A DNA stretch of 64,000 nucleotides from Gemmatimonadaceae bacterium (GTDB lineage: Bacteria; Gemmatimonadota; Gemmatimonadetes; Gemmatimonadales; Gemmatimonadaceae). Shown piece after piece: positions 8,719 through 17,243 of this stretch. Both the position numbers and the translations under genes were made by a program. Numbering within the stretch: the stretch's first letter is position 1; every line of letters starts with the position of its first letter. The stretch is from assembly GCA_011525845.1 (NCBI GenBank), contig WYBP01000020.1, positions 1 through 64,000 on the forward strand, in the 5' to 3' direction. The notes under the pieces are model-generated. The model saw only the letters and a list, made by a program, of their open reading frames with translations, had not been told where the DNA came from and did no database searches.

Positions 8719-9428
8719 GGGGCGTGCCCTCCGAGGAAGTCGTCCAGCGTGAAGACACCGCGCCGGCCGGCGAGCCAGCGCGCGGCGGCGAGCGCCCCGG
8801 CCGCGAAGACGCGGCGGTCGCGCGCCTCGTGCACCAGGCGCACCTGCTCGAACGGGGCGTCGAAGACGAGCTCGTGCGTGCCCGGCACGTGCCCCGTGCG
8901 CACGCTCGTGATCGGCACGGGCTTCCCGGCCGCGGCACCCGCCGCGTCGGCGAGCGCGCGAGCGGTCCCGCTCGGCGCGTCGAGCTTGCGGGCGTGATGG
9001 GTCTCGACGAGGTGCAGGTCGAAGCCCGCGTCGGCGCGGGCGAGCTGGCGCGCCGCCTCGGCCACCACACGCTTGAACAGGTGGACGCCGATCGAGAAGT
9101 TGGGCGACCAGAGGAGCGCGCCCTCGGAGGCCCGCACGTAGGCCTCCACCGCCGCTCGCTCCGCGTCCCAGCCGGTGGTGCCACTCACGACCGGCACGCC
9201 GGCCTTCGCACAGGCACGCACGAGCGTGGCCGCCGCGCTCGGCACCGTGAACTCGATCGCGACCTGGGCATTCCCCAGCGCGTCGCGGGTCAGGCCGCTC
9301 GCGGTCTGCGCCGGGCCCAGCAGCGCCACGACCTCGCAGCCCGCCGCGGGGGCGAGCGCCGCGATCAGCTCCCCCATCCGTCCATCGCCCAGGATGGCGA
9401 TCCGCGTGCGGTCGCTGGTCGCGCTCAT
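8715..9428 (-). CDS. dapB: 4-hydroxy-tetrahydrodipicolinate reductase
   Basis: 237 residues from ATG 9428, coupled to lysC by ATGA. The Rossmann start is ILGDGRMGELIAAL. The active-site block is ETHHARKLDAPSGTA with the paired histidines and the Lys. SGTTGW and NFSIGVHLFKRVV are also typical. It reduces the DapA product with NAD(P)H. It is shorter than the roughly 270-residue enterobacterial enzyme but keeps all recognisable motifs. Confidence 0.95.
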   Translation of the reverse strand: MSATSDRTRIAILGDGRMGELIAALAPAAGCEVVALLGPAQTASGLTRDALGNAQVAIEFTVPSAAATLVRACAKAGVPVVSGTTGWDAERAAVEAYVRASEGALLWSPNFSIGVHLFKRVVAEAARQLARADAGFDLHLVETHHARKLDAPSGTARALADAAGAAAGKPVPITSVRTGHVPGTHELVFDAPFEQVRLVHEARDRRVFAAGALAAARWLAGRRGVFTLDDFLGGHAP

Positions 9429-10783
9429 GCCGCCTCCGCCGCGAAGAATGCCCGATGGAGCCGGCGCATCGCCTCGTGCACGCTGTCGTCGTCGACGATG
9501 AGCGTGAGGTTGATGCCGGTGGCGCTGAGCGAGACCATGTGCAGCCGCAGGTCGCCGAGCGCGCCAAGGGCGCGGGCCATGGTGGCGGTGCTCTCGCCGA
9601 GTCCGGCGCCGACGAGCGCGACGATGCCGCGTCCGCGCTCCACGGTCACGTCCCCGAGCGCCGAGAGCTGCGCGACGACGGCGTCGAGGTGCTGGTCGTC
9701 GTCGAGCGTGACGGAGACGGAGACCTCCGAGGTCGCCACGACGTCCACGGACGTGCGGTTGGCCTCGAAGACCGCGAAGATCGCGCGGAGGGCGCCGGGA
9801 CGCGCGAGCATCCGCGGGGAGCGCACCTTCACGACCACGGTCCGCGGCCGGCCCGCGATCGCCCGCACGGCGAGGCGCGGCGCGTCGAAGGTGATCCGGG
9901 TGCCGGCCCCCTCGGGACGGCGCGAGTTGAAGACGAAGACGGGGATGCCCCGCTTCACCGCCGGCGCGATGGTGCTGGGGTGGAGGACCTTGGCGCCGAA
10001 GCTCGCGAGCTCGGCGGCCTCGTCGAACCGGATGTGCTCGATGAGGCGCGCGTCGGGCACCACGCGCGGGTCCGCCGTGAGCATCCCGTCCACGTCGGTC
10101 CAGATCTCGATCGCCTCCGCGTCCATCGCGGCGCCGAAGAGCGAGGCGGAGAAGTCCGAGCCCCCGCGTCCGAGCGTGGTGGTGATGCCCGAGGCCGTGC
10201 CGCCGATGTAGCCACCCAGCACGGGGACCACGCCCTCGCGCAGGAGCGGCGCCAGCTCCGCACGGCAGGCGAGCGCGATCTCGTCCGCCTTCGGCTCGGC
10301 CCGGCCGAACTCATCCGAGGTGGCCATCACGCGGCGCGCATCGACCCAGCGGGCGGGGATCCCCGCGCGCGCGAGCGCGGCGGCGACGATCGGCGCCGAG
10401 AGCCGCTCGCCCATCGCGGCCACGGCATCCTGCGACCGGGGCGTGGCGTGGCCGAGCACGGAGAGCGCCTCCGCGAGGTGCGCGAGTTCATCGAAGAGCG
10501 CTCCCGTCTCGGTGGCGACCTCGGCGTGCGCGCGATCGCCCGCCAGCAGCTCGTCGACGACGGCGAAGTGGCGCGCCCGGAGCTCCTCCAGGATCGTGAG
10601 GGCGACGATGAGCTGCCCGCCCGCCGCGTGGGTGGCGATCTCGATCAGCTGGTTGGTGGTGCCGGCGAGCGCGGAGACCACCACGACGGGCTTCCGGTCG
10701 AGCCGGCCGCGCACGATGGCGGCCGTGCGCGCGATGGCCGCAGCATCGCCGACGGAGGTGCCGCCGAACTTGACGACGATCAT
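9425..10783 (-). CDS. lysC: Aspartate kinase
   Basis: 452 residues from ATG 10783 (ATGA overlap with asd). It begins MIVVKFGGTSVGD, the amino-acid kinase signature, and has GRGGSDFSASLFGAA near residue 210. The last 150 residues contain two ACT-like regulatory segments (VVVKVRSPRMLARPGALRAI and IVALVGAGLGESTATMARAL), so feedback control by a pathway end product is likely. It phosphorylates aspartate to start the lysine, methionine and threonine family. Layout and length resemble monofunctional LysC-type enzymes, with no homoserine dehydrogenase fused. Confidence 0.95.
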   Translation of the reverse strand: MIVVKFGGTSVGDAAAIARTAAIVRGRLDRKPVVVVSALAGTTNQLIEIATHAAGGQLIVALTILEELRARHFAVVDELLAGDRAHAEVATETGALFDELAHLAEALSVLGHATPRSQDAVAAMGERLSAPIVAAALARAGIPARWVDARRVMATSDEFGRAEPKADEIALACRAELAPLLREGVVPVLGGYIGGTASGITTTLGRGGSDFSASLFGAAMDAEAIEIWTDVDGMLTADPRVVPDARLIEHIRFDEAAELASFGAKVLHPSTIAPAVKRGIPVFVFNSRRPEGAGTRITFDAPRLAVRAIAGRPRTVVVKVRSPRMLARPGALRAIFAVFEANRTSVDVVATSEVSVSVTLDDDQHLDAVVAQLSALGDVTVERGRGIVALVGAGLGESTATMARALGALGDLRLHMVSLSATGINLTLIVDDDSVHEAMRRLHRAFFAAEAA

Positions 10784-11853
10784 GCGCCGGCCGGCGGCCG
10801 CCAGGGCAGCCGCCCCGAGGCCGCCAGGACCTCGGCGTTCAGGATCGAGCCGCCGGCCGCGCCGCGGATCGTGTTGTGGCCCGAGGCGACGAAGCGCAGG
10901 TCGAAGAGGTTGTCCTCGCGCACGCGCCCCACCGTGACCGTCATGCCGTTCCCCGCCATGACGTCGCGCCGCGGCTGAGGACGGTCGGCGGCGTCGCTCA
11001 CCAGGAGCGGGCGCGCGGGGGCACTCGGGAGCCCGCGGACGACCGGGTCGCCCGTCCACGCCTCGAGCGCGGCGCGTGCCGCCGCCGGCGTGGGCTTGGT
11101 CGCGAATCGCACGGAGCAGGCCGCCGTGTGGCCATGCTCCACCGGGACGCGGTTCGCGTGCGCACTCACCACGAACGGCGCCGGCTCCACCGCACTCCCG
11201 CGCAGGGTGCCGAGCATCTTCTGCATCTCGCGCTCGAGCTTCGGCTCCTCGTCCCCGATGTAGGGGATCACGTTCCCGAGGATGTCGAGCGAGGGGACGC
11301 CGGGGTACCCGGCGCCCGACACCGCCTGCATGGTCGCGACGAAGAGCTCCCGCACGCCGAACGCCGCGTGCAGCGGCGCCAGGGCCATCGCCACCACGGT
11401 CGCCGCGCAGTTCGCGTTGGTGATCACGCCCCCGGTCCAGCCGCGGGCCGCCTGCGCGTCGAGCAGGGCGAGGTGCGAGGCGTTCACCTCCGGGATGACG
11501 AGCGGGACGTCGGGTTCCATGCGGAAGTGCTTCGCGTTGCTGAGCACGAACCGGCCGGCGCGGGCGAAGCGTGGCTCGAGATCCGCCGCCGCCGTCGCAT
11601 CGAGCGCGGAGAAGACGAGCGGTGAGCGCACCCTCTCCGGGTCGCAGGTGGTGACGACGAGTGCCGCCGCCTCGCTCGGCATCGTCCCCTCGATCCAGCG
11701 TGTGGCGTCGGCGTACGTCTTCCCAGCCGAGCGCTCCGAGGCGGCGACCTCGGCCAGCCGGAACCAGGGGTGGCCGGCGAGGAGCCGGATGAAGGTCTGG
11801 CCGACGGCGCCGGTCGCGCCGAGCACGGCGACGGGAAGCCGGGCGTCAGTCAT
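10780..11853 (-). CDS. asd: Aspartate-semialdehyde dehydrogenase, archaeal/fungal-like type
   Basis: 357 residues from ATG 11853. The NADP-binding start is VAVLGATGAVGQTFIRLL. The catalytic Cys sits in VITNANCAATVVAMALAPL near residue 148, and the catalytic His in RVPVEHGHTAACSV. The NxNC-xxT context, the HPWFRLAEVAAS stretch and the length resemble the archaeal/fungal branch rather than the enterobacterial one. It reduces aspartyl phosphate from LysC to the semialdehyde used by DapA. A GTG at 11886, directly after the dapE stop, would add 11 residues; the ATG fits the fold better. Confidence 0.93.
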   Translation of the reverse strand: MTDARLPVAVLGATGAVGQTFIRLLAGHPWFRLAEVAASERSAGKTYADATRWIEGTMPSEAAALVVTTCDPERVRSPLVFSALDATAAADLEPRFARAGRFVLSNAKHFRMEPDVPLVIPEVNASHLALLDAQAARGWTGGVITNANCAATVVAMALAPLHAAFGVRELFVATMQAVSGAGYPGVPSLDILGNVIPYIGDEEPKLEREMQKMLGTLRGSAVEPAPFVVSAHANRVPVEHGHTAACSVRFATKPTPAAARAALEAWTGDPVVRGLPSAPARPLLVSDAADRPQPRRDVMAGNGMTVTVGRVREDNLFDLRFVASGHNTIRGAAGGSILNAEVLAASGRLPWRPPAGA

Positions 11854-11886
11854 GGGTGCCGCCCGTTCCGCACGCGAAGCCGCCAC

Positions 11887-12879
11887 TCATGCGAGCAACC
11901 GCCGCACGAGCGCCACGTAGGTGTCCACGCTCGCGCGCAACTCGTCCTCGCGCACGTACTCCTCGGTGGTGTGCGCGACGTGGATCGAGCCCGGCCCGAA
12001 CAGGAGGGGCTTCCCCCAGTTCGTGAGCAGGGGGATGTCGGAGGTGTACGCCACCGGCGCGGACTCGAACCCGGGCACGGTGTGGAAGTGCTGTGCCGGG
12101 ATGAACGAGCCGTACTCGAGCTCCGCCCGGCCCTTCGCCCAGCCGTCGAGCAGCGCGCGCACGGGCGCGACGTCGCCGACGAGGCGCACCATCATCTCCG
12201 CCTCACAGGCGCCGGGCACGATGTTCGCCTCCGTGCCCCCGCGGATGAGCCCGACGTTCACCGTGGTGGGACCGAGGACGGGATCGCTCGGGAACGGGAG
12301 CGCGTCGAGTTCGGGGAGCATGCGCAGCATCGGTGCGATCGCGGAGCGGCCGAGGTGCGGGTAGGCGGAATGCGCCTCCTTCCCCTCCGTGCGCACGATC
12401 ACGCGGAGCGCGCCCTTGCACCCGGAGGCGAGAATGCTCTCCGTGGGCTCGCCATTGATCAGCCAGCGGCTCGTCGCGGGCAGCTGGTTCGCGGCGCGCG
12501 CGCCGTCCGAGCCGCGCTCCTCGCCCACGACGAGCAGGAGATCCACCCGCTGTTCCCCCTCGGCCACCAGGCGTTCCGCGGCGACCATCATCGCGGCGGC
12601 GATCCCCTTGGCGTCACAGGCGCCACGCCCGTAGAGCCGGCCGTCCTCGCGGCGCGGCGGCAGGTGCGGCGGGACCGTGTCGAGGTGCGTGGAGAGCGTC
12701 ACGCCCCCGCCCTTCCGCGAGGCCCACACGTTCCCGCGTCCGGGGGTCACCTCCTGCACCGTGACGTTCCAGTCGCGGGCGACGAGCCAGCGCGAGACGA
12801 GGTCCACCACGGCGCCCTCGTCGCGCGTGGTCGAGGGGGTGGCGATCAGTTCGGCGGCGAGCGAGACGACGTCGTTCAT
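11887..12879 (-). CDS. dapE: M20-family metallopeptidase, probable succinyl-diaminopimelate desuccinylase
   Basis: 330 residues from ATG 12879, first gene of the lysine run. M20 metal ligands are visible in order: LSTHLDTVPP (His, Asp near 70), GRGACDAKGIAAA (bridging Asp near 90), LLLVVGEERGSDG (catalytic Glu and metal Glu near 119), a later NGEPTE, and the final His in GSIHVAHTTEEYV. The family hydrolyses N-acyl amino acids with two zinc ions. Position beside dapD makes DapE the best call; ArgE or LysK-type deacylases share the fold and cannot be excluded. A TACCTT element six bases upstream suggests a leaderless operon mRNA. Confidence 0.85.
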   Translation of the reverse strand: MNDVVSLAAELIATPSTTRDEGAVVDLVSRWLVARDWNVTVQEVTPGRGNVWASRKGGGVTLSTHLDTVPPHLPPRREDGRLYGRGACDAKGIAAAMMVAAERLVAEGEQRVDLLLVVGEERGSDGARAANQLPATSRWLINGEPTESILASGCKGALRVIVRTEGKEAHSAYPHLGRSAIAPMLRMLPELDALPFPSDPVLGPTTVNVGLIRGGTEANIVPGACEAEMMVRLVGDVAPVRALLDGWAKGRAELEYGSFIPAQHFHTVPGFESAPVAYTSDIPLLTNWGKPLLFGPGSIHVAHTTEEYVREDELRASVDTYVALVRRLLA

Positions 12880-12885
12880 GCGCGA

Positions 12886-12891
12886 AAGGTA
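12886..12891 (-). promoter_or_regulatory. Predicted -10 element of the dapE-cmk operon
   Basis: TACCTT in the context TACCTTTCGCGC-ATG, six bases from the dapE start. The 13-base string is nearly identical to that ahead of the carboxylase gene at 1031. No Shine-Dalgarno sequence fits in the gap. Confidence 0.5.
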
Positions 12892-12932
12892 GCCCGGTTC
12901 CTCCGCGGTCTGCAGGTCGCGTCCGTGCGCGC

Positions 12933-12961
12933 TTGCCCCATGCGCCCGCGCCCCCTACTCT
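12933..12961 (+). promoter_or_regulatory. tRNA-Gly promoter (-35 TTGCCC, 17-base spacer, -10 TACTCT)
   Basis: TTGCCC at 12933-12938 and TACTCT at 12956-12961 are separated by 17 bases. The tRNA begins nine bases after the -10, so the start site would be close to the mature 5' end. tRNA-Leu and crcB lie downstream on the same strand and may be read from here. Confidence 0.7.
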
Positions 12962-12970
12962 TCGACGCAT

Positions 12971-13043
12971 GCGGGAATAGCTCAGTTGGTAGAGCACAAC
13001 CTTGCCAAGGTTGGGGTCGCGGGTTCGAGTCCCGTTTCCCGCT
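12971..13043 (+). tRNA. tRNA-Gly, anticodon GCC
   Basis: A 73-base cloverleaf. Acceptor arm GCGGGAA pairs with TTCCCGC, the anticodon stem closes on loop TTGCCAA, and the T arm is GCGGGTTCGAGTCCCGT. The discriminator is T. CCA is not encoded. Confidence 0.97.
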
Positions 13044-13103
13044 CTGTGGATCGGCGACGGGTGGGTACGGGAGCGGCGGCGCCGCTCCCGTTCGTCTTTT
13101 CAG

Positions 13104-13190
13104 GCCGGGGTGGCGAAATTGGCGAGACGCGACGGACTTAAAATCCGTTGGGAGGCAACTCCCATGTGGGTTCGATTCCCACCCCCGGCA
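13104..13190 (+). tRNA. tRNA-Leu, anticodon TAA
   Basis: An 87-base class II tRNA. Acceptor GCCGGGG pairs with CCCCGGC, and discriminator A is at 13190. The anticodon loop CTTAAAA gives TAA (13139-13141). A long variable arm (TGGGAGGCAACTCCCA) marks it as leucine. CCA is not encoded. Confidence 0.97.
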
Positions 13191-13216
13191 TCCGCTCCGG
13201 ACCGCCGCACCGCCTG

Positions 13217-13612
13217 ATGCCGCCCGCAGCCGCCTTCCCCGCAGGCACCGTGCTCTGGGTCGCGCTCGGGGGCGCGATCGGCTCGGCGCTGCGCTTCGGC
13301 GTGAGCGAGCTCTTCCGCCGCGCGCCGGCGCTCGCCGGACTCCCCTGGGCCACGCTCCTCGTGAATGTCGCGGGCTCGCTGCTCATCGGGTGGTTCCTGC
13401 GCTGGTCGGCCACCGCCGAGACCACGCCGCAGCTGCGGGCATTCGTCGCGATCGGGATCTGCGGGGGCTTCACCACCTTCTCCGCCTTCGCCGCGGAGAA
13501 CCTGGCGATGCTGCAGGCCGGCCATCCCCTGCGCGCCGCGCTCCATGCCGCGGCCAGCGTGGCGCTCTCGGTGGGAGCGGTCTTCGTGGGGTACGCGCTG
13601 GCGCGTCCCTAG
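13217..13612 (+). CDS. crcB: Fluoride ion channel CrcB/Fluc
   Basis: 131 residues from ATG 13217 with four hydrophobic helices. Family signatures are LGGAIGSALRFGVS near the start, ATLLVNVAGSLLIGWF (conserved Asn), and ICGGFTTFSAFAAEN, the pore phenylalanine segment. Members work as dimeric channels that let fluoride leave the cytoplasm. The gene begins 27 bases after tRNA-Leu, so it may be co-transcribed with the tRNAs. No fluoride riboswitch fits in the short gap. A longer frame would begin inside the tRNA and is rejected. Confidence 0.92.
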   Translation: MPPAAAFPAGTVLWVALGGAIGSALRFGVSELFRRAPALAGLPWATLLVNVAGSLLIGWFLRWSATAETTPQLRAFVAIGICGGFTTFSAFAAENLAMLQAGHPLRAALHAAASVALSVGAVFVGYALARP

Positions 13613-13640
13613 CGCCGCCGGCCGGAGCGCCGCCGACCGG

Positions 13641-15461
13641 TCAGGGTCGCACGCCGTGCGCGTGGACCGTGTACCAGACTGCGTACGCGAGCAGCCCGCT
13701 GAGCGCGGCGTCCCCCCCGTGCGAGAGCGCACGCCCCTCCGCATCGACATGCTCCGCCGCCAGGCCGTGGCCCAGCGGCGCGCGCCGCAGCCATTCGAGC
13801 ATGCTCCCGCCCTCGGGACCGAAGAGCCGCGCGATCTGCACCACGAGCCGGTCCGAGTCGCCGATGCGCTTGGCCGTGCGCCGATAGATCGAGTCCGTCC
13901 GCTCCACCGCCTCCCAGAGCGGAAGCCAGAGGGCTGATCCGACCGGATCGTCGTCGAGTGTGCGCTCACCACGCAGGTCCGCCGTCGCGGCGAAGGTCGC
14001 CTTCCCCTCCGCGCCCGTCGCGAAGTGGCGGCGGAGCGCGGCGCGCACCGCGGCCGGGTCCTGCACGTCCTTGGCCGCCTCCTCGTCGAGCGTCTTCTTG
14101 AGCGCGTCGAGCGCGTACGCCACCACGGCGTTCCCGTGGAGGCTGTACGGGAGCGGCACGGGGCGGTGGTCGAGCGTGACCTCGGTGCGGTAGAGCGGAT
14201 GGTGCTCGTCCCGCCGCGCGGCGAGGTCGTCGTGGGAGACGTAGAGCGTGTCCGCCAGCACCATCTCCTCTACGATCTGGTCGTCCCCGGTCTCGCGGAT
14301 GTACCGCTCCGTGGCGATCGCGTACGACGCGGCGCCCTCGAGCGTGAACCCGGGCTCGAAGAGGGTGCCGTCGAGGTAGTGGACGCCGCGGCCGGGTGCG
14401 TACCCGTGCACCTCGCAGGCCCGCAGGATCAGCTCGCGCGCGAGCGGCGGGTCCGCGAGCTGCACCGCCGGCACGGTCCAGGCGAGCGCCTCCCAGTCGC
14501 GCACGGTGACGCCCCACGCACACCAGGGCGCGCGGCTCCGCACGAGGTAGAAGTGCGCGTCGTCGAGCGCGCGCCCCACGCCGTAGAAGTAGGCGAAGAG
14601 CAGGTTGCGGTTGATCAGTGCATCGAGCGACTCGAGACCGGTCCCCTGCTCGAGCGAGCGCAGCGCGTCGCGCGTGGCGGTGAGGAGCGCGCGCCATCCG
14701 CGGCGGCGCATGACCCCTGCCGTCGCCACCGCACCGTCACGCTCGGGTCCCGCCGCGATGTAGAACGCCGTCTCCAGGCGTTCGCCCGGGCCGAGCGAGA
14801 ACTCGCGCCGGATCGAGTACGCCGGCACGTCGCCCGGCGTGATCGCCACCTCGGCCGGACCGTCGGCCGCGACGGCGAGCGCGCAGAGCCCGGGGGCCGC
14901 GGCACCTTCCAGGATCACCACCTGCTCCCCCGCCTCGCTCACGCGGTGCGCGTCCTCCGCGGCGCGCGGCGTGCGCACCCGCAGCTGCCGGTGCCCGAGC
15001 GCCCCCTCGAGCCCCACCGCTACGGTGCGCCGCGCCGGCCCCCGGTTCTCGAACGCGAGCGCGTACACCACGCCGGCGATGTCCGCGTCGCGACCGAAGG
15101 GCGCGAAGACGGTGCCGCGCACCACGAGGTCGGCGGTCTGGCTGGTGAAGGTCGGCAGCCACTGCAGGGCGCGCTCCCAGGCCACGCCCCCCTTCGCGAG
15201 CGCCACGGGCTGGCCGTCGAGCGCGACGGTCGGGCGCGCGAGCGGTGCGCCCACGCCGTCGAGGAAGCGCGCGTCCCCCGCGAACTCGACCGCCGCGCGG
15301 GCACCGCGATGGAGGAGGCTCACGGCGTGGATGGCGCCGTCGGCCGGATGGATGCACGGCAGGGCGAGCCAGTGGTTGCCGGTGATCTGCCAGGGGACCG
15401 CGGGGAGCGGCGCATGCGTGGCCGCGCTCGGCGCCGCGCTCGGGGCTTCAGGGTGCGTCAC
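13641..15461 (-). CDS. Six-hairpin (alpha/alpha-barrel) glycosidase-like protein
   Basis: 606 residues from GTG 15461, preceded by AAGG four bases upstream. The first 250 residues are beta-rich (AVSLLHRGARAAVEFAGD and similar); the rest is helical in the style of (alpha/alpha)6 glycosidases and debranching-type enzymes. Visible stretches are LINRNLLFAYFYGVGRALDD, APWCAWGVTVRDWEALAW and YAIATERYIRETGDD. No signal peptide is evident, so it may act in the cytoplasm on stored or imported glycans. Acidic residues suitable for catalysis are present, but I cannot assign the pair or the substrate. It is divergent from a predicted outer-membrane protein, with 81 bases between. The frame stays open far upstream through the antisense of that gene and is not taken as coding there. 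Confidence 0.75.
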   Translation of the reverse strand: MTHPEAPSAAPSAATHAPLPAVPWQITGNHWLALPCIHPADGAIHAVSLLHRGARAAVEFAGDARFLDGVGAPLARPTVALDGQPVALAKGGVAWERALQWLPTFTSQTADLVVRGTVFAPFGRDADIAGVVYALAFENRGPARRTVAVGLEGALGHRQLRVRTPRAAEDAHRVSEAGEQVVILEGAAAPGLCALAVAADGPAEVAITPGDVPAYSIRREFSLGPGERLETAFYIAAGPERDGAVATAGVMRRRGWRALLTATRDALRSLEQGTGLESLDALINRNLLFAYFYGVGRALDDAHFYLVRSRAPWCAWGVTVRDWEALAWTVPAVQLADPPLARELILRACEVHGYAPGRGVHYLDGTLFEPGFTLEGAASYAIATERYIRETGDDQIVEEMVLADTLYVSHDDLAARRDEHHPLYRTEVTLDHRPVPLPYSLHGNAVVAYALDALKKTLDEEAAKDVQDPAAVRAALRRHFATGAEGKATFAATADLRGERTLDDDPVGSALWLPLWEAVERTDSIYRRTAKRIGDSDRLVVQIARLFGPEGGSMLEWLRRAPLGHGLAAEHVDAEGRALSHGGDAALSGLLAYAVWYTVHAHGVRP

Positions 15462-15542
15462 GTTACCTTGTCCGGGGTACAGCGCTAAACTAGCCGGGCG
15501 CGAGGAGAGGCGCGCCCCCAGACTTCCCCCGTCATCGCCTTC

Positions 15543-17243
15543 GTGATCGCTCGCCCGTCCGCGCCCCGGCCTGCACCGTGGCGACTGCTCCTGCCGCCCG
15601 CCGCGCTGATCGCCGCGCTGCTGGCCGCCGCGCCGCTCCCCGCGCAACGCATCCTCGGACCGGGCCCGGACGCGGTCACCATCCCGCGCGGCACATTGCG
15701 CATCGCGCTCGGCGCGGACCACACGATACAGCGGGACCGATGGTCCGACGGCACGCTCCAGGGACTCGGCGCCGCATTCTCCGGCGACGCGTTCGGGGCC
15801 GAGCGGCTCTCGATCCTCGGGCCCCTGCAACTGGCGGTGCGCGACCTCGGCGTCCCCGACTTCACCGCCTCGTTCGGGGCGAGTCGGCTCGACCTGCGCC
15901 AGCGGATCTTCGTCACGCCCCTCTCGGTGGAGTACGGGGCCACGGAGTGGCTCACCCTCGGCGTGCGCGGAAGCCTCGTGCGCAGCAAGTCGGAGGGCGC
16001 CTTCCGCATCCGGGGGGACAGCGGTCGCGCGACCGTCGGCCTCAACCCGCTCTTCATCGGCAGCGCCGTCGCGGGGACGAACCGCGCGACGATCGACCGC
16101 TACACCGCCGCGTCCGCGAACCTCACCGCGCGCCGCGCGGCCTGCCAGTCGAACCCGGGCGCGGCGCCCGAATGCCCGACGATCCTCGCCGAGCTCACGG
16201 CGGTCGGCGCGCTGATCGCCGGCACCGCGCAGTTCGCGAGCGGCCTCACTGCGGTCTACGGCGCCGCCGGCCTCGTGGGGGGGCGGCCCTACGTCCCGAT
16301 GGCGGGCTCCACCGGCGAGCTCGCGCTCCTCGCGCGGATCGATTCGCTGCGCACCGCGTTCACCCGGTACGGGATCAGCGACATCACCCCATCCACCGGC
16401 CTGCCCCTCGGCGCGCAGGCCCCGCTCGGCACCGCCGACGTCGCACGACTGCTGGCGGATTCGACCAACGGCTTCGGCGCGCGCTCCCTCGACGGGACCG
16501 CGATCACGGGGTTCGGCGACGTGGTGGTGAGCGCGAAGGTCAAGCTCTTCGATGCCTTCGGCCGCGGGAGCGATGCGCGCTTCTCGCGCGACCGCGGCTT
16601 CGGCGTGCGGCAGTCGGTCGGTGTCGAGGGACGCTTCGGCACCGGCACTCCCGCCGCGCCCGGCGACCTGCTCGACCTCGGCACGGGGACCGGCCGCGAT
16701 GCCCTCACCATCCGTTCGTCGACCGACGTCGTCTGGAGCGATCGCTTCTGGACGACGCTCGACGTGGCGATGACGCAGGAGGCGGCGAGCACGGAACTGC
16801 TGCGGGTGCCGGACGCGCCCGGCGAGGCGCTCCTCGAATCCTGGCGCGAGGCCGCCGTGCCCGTGCGCCACGGGCGCACGCTCGACGCGACGATCGCCCC
16901 GCGCTGGCTGGTCAACGACTACCTCGCGCTCGGGGCCAGCTGGCGATGGCTGCGCAAGTCGGCGGACCGGCACGCGATCGACGCCACGGTGGTGGGACCC
17001 GACGGGTCGAGCTACCAGCTCGCGGGCGGCGCCCTGGACGCCACCAGCGCCTTCGACGTCCAGCAGGTCCGCTGGCACGCGACCTTCTCGACGCTCGCCG
17101 CACGGGTGCGCGGCCTCGACGGCCTCGCGCTCGAGTTCAGCTACAGCCACGAGCAGGCCATCGCGAGCGGCTCCGGCATCGTGCCGAAGACCTGGGTGGA
17201 CCGCCTGCAGGTGCGCTACTACACGCGTCTCTTCGGGCGCTGA
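15543..17243 (+). CDS. Predicted secreted/outer-membrane beta-barrel protein, function unknown
   Basis: 566 residues from GTG 15543. The N-terminus is a signal peptide: basic start, a leucine/alanine-rich core, and a likely cut after PLPAQ. The rest alternates polar and hydrophobic residues as in porin-like barrels, with strand-like ends such as WLTLGVRGSLVRSKSEG, DVVVSAKVKLFDAF and the C-terminus VDRLQVRYYTRLFGR. A Cys pair (AACQSNPGAAPECP) in the middle could form a loop disulfide. I do not recognise a named family. Its 3' end overlaps the convergent recN by 25 bases. Confidence 0.7.
   Translation: MIARPSAPRPAPWRLLLPPAALIAALLAAAPLPAQRILGPGPDAVTIPRGTLRIALGADHTIQRDRWSDGTLQGLGAAFSGDAFGAERLSILGPLQLAVRDLGVPDFTASFGASRLDLRQRIFVTPLSVEYGATEWLTLGVRGSLVRSKSEGAFRIRGDSGRATVGLNPLFIGSAVAGTNRATIDRYTAASANLTARRAACQSNPGAAPECPTILAELTAVGALIAGTAQFASGLTAVYGAAGLVGGRPYVPMAGSTGELALLARIDSLRTAFTRYGISDITPSTGLPLGAQAPLGTADVARLLADSTNGFGARSLDGTAITGFGDVVVSAKVKLFDAFGRGSDARFSRDRGFGVRQSVGVEGRFGTGTPAAPGDLLDLGTGTGRDALTIRSSTDVVWSDRFWTTLDVAMTQEAASTELLRVPDAPGEALLESWREAAVPVRHGRTLDATIAPRWLVNDYLALGASWRWLRKSADRHAIDATVVGPDGSSYQLAGGALDATSAFDVQQVRWHATFSTLAARVRGLDGLALEFSYSHEQAIASGSGIVPKTWVDRLQVRYYTRLFGR

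Noticed and set aside
13191-13216. Fluoride riboswitch before crcB
   Set aside because: Only 26 bases separate tRNA-Leu from the crcB start, too few for the roughly 50-base aptamer.
15462-17150. Long N-terminal extension of the glycosidase-like protein
   Set aside because: It lies fully antisense to the signal-peptide protein and shows no domain; similarity to glycosidase folds begins after 15461.
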